This document shows positions 1 through 4,768 of a stretch of 5,290 nucleotides of DNA, piece by piece. The stretch is from NCBI GenBank assembly GCA_964608495.1, contig CAZSOQ010000311.1:1-5290 (forward strand), given 5' to 3'. The DNA comes from JAKORR01 sp964608495. GTDB lineage: Bacteria; Armatimonadota; Zipacnadia; Zipacnadales; FEN-943. Position numbers and translations under genes: made by a program. Below the pieces are notes generated by a model. It made no database searches and was not told the DNA's origin. It was given only the letters and a program-made list of their open reading frames with translations. Each line of letters starts with the position of its first letter. The first letter of the stretch is position 1.

Positions 1-320
1 AACCGAAGAAACTCAACTTCATCATGAGCCCCCTCATGGACGGCGGGCGCTACAGGGACGACGTGGGCCTGACGGCTGCGGCCTGCCGCGAGGCGCGGTG
101 GTTCGAGGGTGGTGCGGGGGTCCTGATCGTGGCGGCGGCTGAGAAGCCCGGCGCGAGCGTCGAGGTGCGGGCGACACGAGGGCTCGACCGTGCCCGCGCG
201 TACAGCCTCGACTGGCGAACCGGAGCCGCGTCTGATGCCTCTGTAACCCAGGTGGGCGAATCCGTGCGCGCGGAGAGCCTCGGCGAGGGCCTGAACCTGG
301 TCGTCGTTCCCGCGCGCTGA
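1..320 (+). CDS. 3' end of an unrecognised protein (partial, start outside window)
   Basis: This is the C-terminal part of a protein; the first whole codon is at position 3 and the stop is TGA 318-320. An ATG at 24 is available, but the frame is open to the window edge, nearly all codons before the ATG end in G or C like the rest of the gene, and no Shine-Dalgarno precedes it, so I read it as internal. About 105 residues are visible. There is no transmembrane segment or catalytic motif I can name. The second half alternates short hydrophobic stretches (VLIVAAA, SVEVRA, LNLVVVPAR) with turns, as in a beta-sandwich, and the chain ends on a hydrophobic strand. Such ends are common in extracellular glycoside hydrolases and related multidomain proteins, but that is only an analogy. 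Function unknown. A hairpin begins at the base after the stop. Confidence 0.6.
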   Translation, partial: PKKLNFIMSPLMDGGRYRDDVGLTAAACREARWFEGGAGVLIVAAAEKPGASVEVRATRGLDRARAYSLDWRTGAASDASVTQVGESVRAESLGEGLNLVVVPAR

Positions 321-347
321 GCCGGGCGCTCCCCCAGGAGGCCCGGC
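321..347 (+). terminator. Bulged GC-rich hairpin directly after the first stop codon; possible U-less terminator
   Basis: Positions 321-327 (GCCGGGC) pair perfectly with 341-347 (GCCCGGC). G328 is bulged, and 329-332 (CTCC) pair with 337-340 (GGAG), closing a four-base loop at 333-336. That gives 11 base pairs with one bulge, starting at the base after TGA 318-320. No T-run follows, so it does not match a classical intrinsic terminator. U-poor hairpins at gene ends do occur in GC-rich bacteria and can terminate or stabilise a 3' end. The hairpin contains the AGGAGG at 336-341, which would be hidden in RNA and in any case lies too far from the next gene to serve it. The pairing is seen; the role is inferred. 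Confidence 0.5.
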
Positions 348-366
348 CCGGGACGCGCGCATCCAC

Positions 367-372
367 AGGGGG
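367..372 (+). promoter_or_regulatory. Shine-Dalgarno that favours the GTG at 381
   Basis: AGGGGG at 367-372 lies eight bases before GTG 381, a normal spacing. The upstream alternative, GTG 372, would overlap this purine run and have no usable ribosome binding site. The stronger-looking AGGAGG at 336-341 is 30 or more bases away and folded into the 321-347 hairpin. This supports the shorter form of the phosphorylase-like protein. Confidence 0.5.
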
Positions 373-380
373 TGCGGGCA

Positions 381-1154
381 GTGCTGCGGGACCTCACGCG
401 CGATGACTGGCTGGCGATTCTGGGCCTGCCCGAGGGGCGAGTGCCCCAGGCGCTCCTTCTGCGCGGCACGCGCAACCTGAAGACCCAGTACGAGCGCCAT
501 CGGGCGTACTTCGACGACGTGGTGGAGGTCGGGTCGCCCAACGGGATCCTGGAGGACGTGCTGGTCGGATCGGTGGGCGGGCTGCGTGTCGGCTATGCCT
601 CCGTGTACGGCGCGCCCATGGCGTCCGAGGTCGTGCACGTCTTCGGTGTGATGGGAACATCGCTGGTGGTGCAGACGGGGTGCTGTGGGGCCCTCGCGGA
701 CGACCTGGGCCCGGGTGACCTGATCGTGGCCATCGAGGCCTACTGCGGCGAGGGCGCGTCCCAGTACTACCGGGAGACGGACGCGAAGATCGTGGGCGCC
801 TCGCCCGCGGTGGTGCGGTCGCCGGCGGTCTCTGCCGTCAACGGCGGGCCGGTGCACTTCGGGCGAATCTACACCACCTGCGCGCTCTTCGCCGAGGGCA
901 GGACGGAGGTGGAGGAATGGTTCGCGATGGGCTGCGTGGCGGCGGACATGGAGACCGCCGCGACCTTCGCCGTGGCCGAACACTTCGGCATGGACCGCGT
1001 CTCGATCCTCTTCGCCTTCGACAACCCGCGGCGCGCGGCCGACCTGGTGATGGAGGACGCCGAGAAGGACCAACTGCGCGCGGCCGGCAACGAGCGGATG
1101 ATAGCGCTGGCCTTCGCCGTGATCAGGGAGTATTTTGCCACGGGAGCCGGATAG
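381..1154 (+). CDS. Nucleoside phosphorylase-like protein (NP-I / PNP-UDP family)
   Basis: The protein has 257 residues from GTG 381, close to the usual 240-260 of this family. NP-I enzymes split purine or pyrimidine nucleosides with phosphate, or hydrolyse related nucleosides, in the cytosol. Seen here: a strand-loop segment around residues 97-116 (VVQTGCCGAL, then GDLIV), which matches the family's GT.G.l...GD core; GCVAADMETAA at 184-194, the Met-Glu motif that binds the ribose; and FDNP at 213-216, where the base-contacting Asp is expected, so D214 is a candidate. There is no signal peptide or membrane segment. A start at GTG 372 would add three residues and has a worse ribosome binding site. 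The substrate (uridine, a purine nucleoside, or methylthioadenosine or another analogue) cannot be decided. The CC pair at 101-102 in the core loop is uncommon in the family members I know. The acetyltransferase gene follows after 68 bp. Confidence 0.85.
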   Translation: MLRDLTRDDWLAILGLPEGRVPQALLLRGTRNLKTQYERHRAYFDDVVEVGSPNGILEDVLVGSVGGLRVGYASVYGAPMASEVVHVFGVMGTSLVVQTGCCGALADDLGPGDLIVAIEAYCGEGASQYYRETDAKIVGASPAVVRSPAVSAVNGGPVHFGRIYTTCALFAEGRTEVEEWFAMGCVAADMETAATFAVAEHFGMDRVSILFAFDNPRRAADLVMEDAEKDQLRAAGNERMIALAFAVIREYFATGAG

Positions 1155-1208
1155 ACTGGCCCGCGGGCGCCTGACACAAGTATGTCCGGGAAGCCTGGCG
1201 TGGTGACC

Positions 1209-1216
1209 GAGGGGGG
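1209..1216 (+). promoter_or_regulatory. Ribosome binding site of the GNAT gene
   Basis: GAGGGGGG ends six bases before ATG 1223. It fixes this start, as no other in-frame start nearby has such a site, and the protein begins with the family's typical LRTERLILR strand. Confidence 0.6.
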
Positions 1217-1222
1217 ACGACG

Positions 1223-1789
1223 ATGCCACTGCCGCTGAGAACCGAGCGCCTGATACTGCGGGACTTCGAGGAAGCGGACTGGGAAGCCGTCCATATCTAC
1301 GCGTGCGACCCCGAGGTCTTGCGCTACATGACCTGGGGCTCCAACTCCGAGGACGACACGAGGGCCTTCATCGCCCGCAAGCTCGAGGGCCAGCGCCAGG
1401 AGCCGCGGACGACCTATGACCTGGCGGTGGTGCTGGCGTCGGAAGCGCGCCTGATAGGCTCCTGCGGGCTGGTGGTATCGCGGCCCGAGACCGGGCAGGG
1501 GTGGATCGGGTACTGCTACCACCGGGACTACTGGGGACGGGGCTTCGCCACGGAGGCCGCGCGGGTGATCGTGGACTTCGGGTTCGAGGAGCTGGGCATG
1601 CACCGGATCTTCGCCACGTGCGATGTGGAGAACGTGGGGTCGGCGCGGGTCATGGAGAAGCTGGGCATGAGGCGCGAGGGGCACTTCCTGCAGAACGAGT
1701 GGGTGAGGGGCCGCTGGCGCGACACGTATCTGTACGCGATCCTGGTGGAGGAGTGGCGTGCCCGCGGAAGGAGGGGCGAAGGGGCCTGA
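1223..1789 (+). CDS. GNAT family N-acetyltransferase, RimJ/RimL type
   Basis: The protein has 188 residues, typical of this family. It should transfer an acetyl group from acetyl-CoA to an amine, either a protein N-terminus (as RimJ and RimL do) or a small molecule; the acceptor is not predictable. The first strand (LRTERLILRDFEEAD, residues 5-19) is the usual family opening. Motif A follows the strand IGYCYHRDYW: WGRGFATEA at 104-112 is the pyrophosphate-binding loop and helix of the CoA site. Motif B carries the characteristic DVENVGSARVMEKLGM at 134-149, with Asn137 and Ser140 placed as in RimL-type enzymes, then REGHF. The C-terminus (RWRDTYLYAILVEEW) is the usual closing strand. The start is well supported by its Shine-Dalgarno. 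The next gene begins 22 bp after the stop, or overlaps this one if a GTG at 1758 is used, so the two are probably co-transcribed. Confidence 0.93.
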   Translation: MPLPLRTERLILRDFEEADWEAVHIYACDPEVLRYMTWGSNSEDDTRAFIARKLEGQRQEPRTTYDLAVVLASEARLIGSCGLVVSRPETGQGWIGYCYHRDYWGRGFATEAARVIVDFGFEELGMHRIFATCDVENVGSARVMEKLGMRREGHFLQNEWVRGRWRDTYLYAILVEEWRARGRRGEGA

Positions 1790-1811
1790 TTCGGCGGCCC
1801 CGGCGGTGATC

Positions 1812-2450
1812 ATGCACCCGGAAGCTGAGAGGCTGTTTGCGCTGGATGAGGCGCTGCGAGCCGAGGCCGAGGACGTGCTTGCCGCGTCGGGCATTGGCGA
1901 GATTCTGGCCGAGCGAGGGTACGTGGCCGCCGGCAGCTACACCATGCACACCATGGCCTGGCGCGACCTGGACTTCGAGCGTCCCGAGGATGAGCCCGAC
2001 TGGGGAAGCCACTTCGCCACGGCCAAGCGGATAGCGATGACGGGCTGGTGCTGGCGCGTGGTCTGCACCAACAACTACCGCGTGGCGCGCGCGGATCCGC
2101 ACCTGTACATCGGGCTGCGTGCCACCGATCCCGCCTCCAGAGGGCGGATCGTGCCGGCCGAGAGCGTCTATTGGAAGATGGACCTGCTCAGCATGCCGTC
2201 GGCGGACCTCGCGACCCACGTTCCCCGGCGCGAGCGCTGGCGGTCGCTGATGACGGAGGAGAAGAGGGCGGCGATTCTGGCCATCAAGAACGTCGTCTGC
2301 CACGAGCCCGAGTACCGGCGGACGATCCACTCGGTACAGATCTACGACGCCGTGCTGGAGCACGGCGTCCGGGGCCTGGAGGACTTCAGGCGATGGCTGC
2401 GGGCGCCGTCGCCGCCGGAGGAGCCGAGGGACGATGCACCCCGAGGCTGA
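1812..2450 (+). CDS. Nucleotidyltransferase-like protein, copy 1 (all three acidic residues present)
   Basis: From ATG 1812 the protein has 212 residues. GSYTMHTMAWRDLDF (41-55) fits the nucleotidyltransferase-fold signature hG[GS]x(9-13)Dh[DE]h, with S42, D52 and D54. WKMDLLSM (121-128) supplies D124 as the likely third metal ligand on a later strand. Near the C-terminus (about 162-195) are PEYRR, then IYDAVLEHG and a final FRRW, a helical part I recall from uncharacterised bacterial proteins with a GS...RDID motif. An NMP transfer from an NTP is implied; the target is unknown. No membrane segment is present. Start: ATG 1812 matches the paralog's MHPEAERLFAL opening but has a poor ribosome site. 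GTG 1758, behind GGAGGAG at 1747-1753, would add an 18-residue Ala/Gly-rich extension and overlap the GNAT gene by 32 bases. GTG 1806 is a third choice. The 3' end overlaps copy 2 by 17 bases. The gene is confident, the fold moderately so. Confidence 0.75.
   Translation: MHPEAERLFALDEALRAEAEDVLAASGIGEILAERGYVAAGSYTMHTMAWRDLDFERPEDEPDWGSHFATAKRIAMTGWCWRVVCTNNYRVARADPHLYIGLRATDPASRGRIVPAESVYWKMDLLSMPSADLATHVPRRERWRSLMTEEKRAAILAIKNVVCHEPEYRRTIHSVQIYDAVLEHGVRGLEDFRRWLRAPSPPEEPRDDAPRG
2417..2430 (+). promoter_or_regulatory. Ribosome binding region of copy 2, inside copy 1
   Basis: GGAGGAG at 2417-2423 lies ten bases before ATG 2434, and GAGGG at 2426-2430 lies three bases before it. Both fall within the C-terminal codons of copy 1, so ribosomes finishing copy 1 at 2450 would pass over this site. 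This suits translational coupling. Confidence 0.5.
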
Positions 2451-3054
2451 GAGGCTGTTCGCGCTGGAGGAGGCACTGCGGACCGAGGCCGAGCGCGTCC
2501 TGCGGGAGTCCGGCCTGGGAGACATGCTTGCGCGGGCGGGGTACGAGGCGGCAGGCAGCTACGCCCTGCGCACCATGACCTGGCGGCATCTGGACTTCCA
2601 CCGGCCGGAGACCGTGCCCGACTGGGAGGGCCACTGGGAGCTGGGCGACAGGCTGGCAAGGTCGCCCTGGTGCTGGCGGATAGAGTGCCTGGACAACCAT
2701 CGGATGGCGAACGGGCAACCGAGCCTGTACTGGGGCCTGCGGCTGGCCGATCCGGCCATCCCCGAGCTGGTCGAGCGGGAGGGCCCGGACGTCTGGAAGA
2801 TTGACCTGCTGAGCATGTCGCCGGAGGACTTCAGGGCGGGTCGCGCGCGGCGCGAGCGATGGATGGCCGTTATGACCGAGGAGCGCCGGGCCGCGGTGCT
2901 GCTGATCAAGGACGCGGTGTGCCGCTTGCCTGAGTACCGTCGGGAACTGACGTCGGTGCATATCTACGAGGCCGTGCTGGAGCACGGGATCGGCGACCTG
3001 GAGGGCTTCCGGCGGTGGTGGTCGGCGACGCAGAGCGAAGAGGCCGGCCTGTAG
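2434..3054 (+). CDS. Nucleotidyltransferase-like protein, copy 2 (first catalytic Asp replaced by His)
   Basis: The protein has 206 residues and the same layout as its upstream paralog, with no gap to residue 195: MHPEAERLFAL opening, GSYALRTMTWRHLDF at 41-55, WKIDLLSM at 121-128, PEYRR, then IYEAVLEHG and FRRW near the end. The key difference is at residue 52, where the codon at 2587-2589 is CAT (His) instead of GAC (Asp). D54 and D124 are kept. In the nucleotidyltransferase fold both Asp residues of DhD bind the catalytic metals, so this copy may be inactive, use another mechanism, or be a partner of copy 1. The frame is otherwise intact, with normal codon use and strong conservation of the remaining signature, so this is not an ordinary decaying pseudogene. 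The start is supported by its Shine-Dalgarno. The next gene begins 87 bp downstream. Confidence 0.75.
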   Translation: MHPEAERLFALEEALRTEAERVLRESGLGDMLARAGYEAAGSYALRTMTWRHLDFHRPETVPDWEGHWELGDRLARSPWCWRIECLDNHRMANGQPSLYWGLRLADPAIPELVEREGPDVWKIDLLSMSPEDFRAGRARRERWMAVMTEERRAAVLLIKDAVCRLPEYRRELTSVHIYEAVLEHGIGDLEGFRRWWSATQSEEAGL

Positions 3055-3141
3055 GCCATCGCGTACTGAGCCCGCGGCGGCGGGGGAGTGGTGATTCGGC
3101 GGGGACACGGGGCGCGGCCCGTCGCGGAAGGTACCGGGATC

Positions 3142-3852
3142 ATGCGTGACACAGTGCTGCTGGACCTGGGGGGCACACTGGCGGAGTACTACTCACGGGA
3201 GGAGTTCCCGGGGGTGCTGCGCCGGTGCATCACCTGCGTCTGCGAGCGGCTGGCCGCGCTGGGCATCGCGCAGACCACGGCGGAGGACGTGTGGCCGCGG
3301 GTCGCGCAGGAGAACCACGAGGGCAAGGACCTGCAGGTGCGCCCGCTCGAGGGACGGCTCGCCCGCATCTTCGAGCTCGACGGCGCCGCTATCGCCGAGG
3401 ACGTCATGGCCGGCCTGTGCCGCGCCTTCCTGGGGCCGATTCTCGCGCTCGCGCGGGTGTACGATGACGCCGTGCCGGCCCTCCAGCAGGTGCGGGACCT
3501 CGGAGCCAGGACGGCCCTCGTGTCGAACACGCCCTGGGGCTCGCCCGGCGGTCTCTGGCGCGAGGAAGTAAGCCGCCTGGGCCTGCGGCCCTGTCTGGAC
3601 GCCGACGTCTTCTGCACGGACGTGGGCTGGCGCAAGCCCGACCGACGGATCTTCGAGTTCGCGCTGCGCAGGATGGGTGCGGGGCCCGAGCAGTGCCTCT
3701 TCGTGGGCGACCATCCGGTGTGGGATGTGGAGGGCGCACGGGCTGTGGGGATCGAGGCGGTGCTGGTGACGCGCGAGGCGGCGGCGCCCGCCGGGGACGC
3801 CAAGGTCATCTCCAGCCTCGTCGCCCTGCCGCGCCTGCTGGAGAGCCTGTGA
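3142..3852 (+). CDS. HAD-superfamily hydrolase with DLGGT motif I
   Basis: The protein has 236 residues and is cytosolic. HAD subfamily I enzymes form an aspartyl intermediate, mostly as small-molecule phosphatases, some as dehalogenases or phosphonatases. Motif I is VLLDLGGTL (5-13) with nucleophile D8; the usual general acid/base Asp two residues later is Gly10. Motif II is LVSNT (126-130) with S128. Motif III is K165 in GWRKPDRRIFEFAL. Motif IV is FVGDHPVWD (187-195) with D190 and D195. The roughly 110 residues between motifs I and II form a helical C1-type cap. ATG 3142 is chosen because the first HAD strand begins three residues later and GGAAGG (3126-3131) lies ten bases upstream. GTG 3088 would add 18 residues with no domain content. 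The Gly at position 10 argues against calling it a standard phosphatase; the substrate is unknown. A hairpin lies in the 73 bp that follow. Confidence 0.9.
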   Translation: MRDTVLLDLGGTLAEYYSREEFPGVLRRCITCVCERLAALGIAQTTAEDVWPRVAQENHEGKDLQVRPLEGRLARIFELDGAAIAEDVMAGLCRAFLGPILALARVYDDAVPALQQVRDLGARTALVSNTPWGSPGGLWREEVSRLGLRPCLDADVFCTDVGWRKPDRRIFEFALRRMGAGPEQCLFVGDHPVWDVEGARAVGIEAVLVTREAAAPAGDAKVISSLVALPRLLESL

Positions 3853-3871
3853 GCGCGAAGGGACGCAGCAC

Positions 3872-3910
3872 GGCACGGCGGAGCGCCACGGCTGGGGCGC
3901 CCGCCGTCCC
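3872..3910 (+). promoter_or_regulatory. Long GC-rich hairpin abutting the methyltransferase ribosome binding site
   Basis: Positions 3875-3881 (ACGGCGG) pair with 3901-3907 (CCGCCGT). A3882 is bulged, and 3883-3887 (GCGCC) pair with 3896-3900 (GGCGC), leaving an eight-base loop at 3888-3895. Past a C-C mismatch (3874/3908), 3872-3873 (GG) pair with 3909-3910 (CC). That is 14 pairs with one bulge and one mismatch. The last base lies directly before the GGAGG at 3911-3915. No T-run follows. It could be a terminator after the HAD gene or a structure affecting translation of the methyltransferase. The pairing is seen; the role is inferred. GC-rich background makes chance pairing more likely than usual. 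Confidence 0.4.
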
Positions 3911-3915
3911 GGAGG
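3911..3915 (+). promoter_or_regulatory. Ribosome binding site of the methyltransferase gene
   Basis: GGAGG lies ten bases before ATG 3926 and favours it over the in-frame ATG at 3938, for which the spacing would be 22 bases. It sits immediately after the foot of the 3872-3910 hairpin. Confidence 0.5.
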
Positions 3916-3925
3916 CCTGACGAGT

Positions 3926-4708
3926 ATGGCCGAGCGCATGGACTACGACGCGGAGGGGTTCGGCAGGACCTACCTTCGCGCCCGCGAGCTGCCCGCCGAG
4001 ACGCTGGAGCTGTGGATAGACGCCGTGGCCGAGTGCGCGCCGATGCCGCGCGACCCGGTCATCCTGGACATCGGCTGCGGGACGGGCAGGTTCACGGCGC
4101 CGCTGGCCGAGCGGTTCGGCGGGCTCGTGCTGGGGCTGGACCCGTCGCAGGGCATGCTTGCCGAGGCGCCGGCGGCCGTGGCGAACGGGCGCGCCTGCTA
4201 CGCCTGTGCCAGGGGCGAGGCGCTTCCCGTGCGCGACGGCGCGGCCCACCTGGCCTTTCTCTCGATGGTGTATCACCACTTCGAGGACCGGCCCCGGGCG
4301 CTGCGGGAGATCGCGCGCGTGCTGGCGCCCGCCGGCCGGGTCGTCGTCCGGAACGCGACGCGGGAGAACATCGTGTGCATGGACTGGGCGGAGCACTTCC
4401 CGCAGGCCGTGGCGCTGGAGCTTCGGCGGGTGCCGTCGCGGGCCGAGGTCGGCGAAGAGCTGGGCGCCGCGGGCCTGCGGGTGTGCGCGCTCCGGACGGT
4501 CTCGCAGCGCTTCGCCGACACCTATGGGCACTACTACGAGAAGATCAGCCTGCGGGCGCTGTCGGTGCTGAAGCTGATCTCGGACGAGGACTACGCGGCG
4601 GGGCTCGCGAGCCTGGAAGCCTGGTGCCGGGAGCGCTGGGACCTGGGGCCAGTTTTCGAGCCCATTGACCAGATCACGGCCGAGCGGGCAGCCGACGTTG
4701 CGGGCTAG
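3926..4708 (+). CDS. Class I SAM-dependent methyltransferase
   Basis: The protein has 260 residues. It should move a methyl group from S-adenosylmethionine to an unidentified small-molecule acceptor in the cytosol. Motif I is VILDIGCGTGRFT (45-57), the glycine-rich SAM loop. Motif II places an acidic residue at the end of strand 2 (LGLDPSQGML, D72), which normally holds the ribose hydroxyls. After GEALPVRDGAAHLAF (97-111), strand 4 reads SMVYHHFED (113-121), where the VYHH/HFED pattern is typical of UbiE/type-11 methyltransferases. LAPAGRVVVRN (133-143) is the usual turn and strand 5. The C-terminal 60 residues (YYEKISLRALSVLKLI onward) form a helical extension found in several methyltransferases of this type; it has no separate named function. 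The Nudix gene starts 60 bp downstream, so the two may share a transcript. Confidence 0.92.
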   Translation: MAERMDYDAEGFGRTYLRARELPAETLELWIDAVAECAPMPRDPVILDIGCGTGRFTAPLAERFGGLVLGLDPSQGMLAEAPAAVANGRACYACARGEALPVRDGAAHLAFLSMVYHHFEDRPRALREIARVLAPAGRVVVRNATRENIVCMDWAEHFPQAVALELRRVPSRAEVGEELGAAGLRVCALRTVSQRFADTYGHYYEKISLRALSVLKLISDEDYAAGLASLEAWCRERWDLGPVFEPIDQITAERAADVAG

Positions 4709-4752
4709 CGGCGGGCGACTGAGGCCGGGCGACGAGCGCCGCGCGATCCGCC

Positions 4753-4758
4753 GGAGGT
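4753..4758 (+). promoter_or_regulatory. Ribosome binding site of the Nudix gene
   Basis: GGAGGT lies ten bases before ATG 4769. A second AGGAG at 4762-4766 is only two bases from the ATG and too close to serve it. Confidence 0.5.
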
Positions 4759-4768
4759 CACAGGAGCT

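Larger units (their letters stand above)
1812..3018 (+). repeat. Tandem gene duplication (unit 1 at 1812-2396, unit 2 at 2434-3018)
   Basis: The two units encode proteins that align from residue 1 to the final FRRW (residue 195) without any gap, at about 57% identity by hand count (111 of 195). The first 60 bases of the units differ at only seven positions, a much closer match than most of the rest. The unit period is 622 bases, which is not a multiple of three, so the copies lie in different frames and the downstream start sits inside the end of the upstream gene. This is an old tandem duplication, not a recent or assembly-generated one, since the proteins have diverged extensively. Confidence 0.85.

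Noticed and set aside
24..320. A complete small gene starting at ATG 24
   Set aside because: The frame is open to the window edge with coding-like third positions before the ATG, and there is no ribosome binding site, so a truncated larger gene is more likely.
1171..1199. Sigma-70-like promoter built on CTGACA at 1171
   Set aside because: The -10 region at normal spacing reads CCTGGC, which has no resemblance to TATAAT.
869..1894. A 341-codon open frame on the minus strand
   Set aside because: It runs antisense across the phosphorylase 3' end and all of the GNAT gene, both of which have clear conserved motifs. Its translation is Pro/Ala/Arg/Ser-rich with no recognisable domain, as expected of a shadow in GC-rich DNA.
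1650..2525. A 291-codon open frame on the minus strand opposite copy 1
   Set aside because: Its composition is shadow-like. A similar antisense frame opposite copy 2 is expected simply because the two copies are homologous, so the match between them is not evidence of coding.
3041..3050. Perfect 10 bp palindrome AGGCCGGCCT at the end of copy 2
   Set aside because: It lies in coding sequence just before the stop. The only RNA hairpin it makes with the bases that follow is a four-pair stem, and such palindromes are expected by chance at this GC content.
3071..3122. Short inverted repeats (3071-3075 with 3080-3084; 3107-3111 with 3118-3122) before the HAD gene
   Set aside because: Each has only five pairs in GC-rich DNA, with no T-run and no link to a start or stop, so they are not convincing structures.
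3193..4531. Long minus-strand frames opposite the HAD and methyltransferase genes
   Set aside because: The + strand genes here carry complete HAD and SAM motifs. The antisense frames cross gene boundaries and contain only low-complexity Arg/Pro/Ala-rich sequence.
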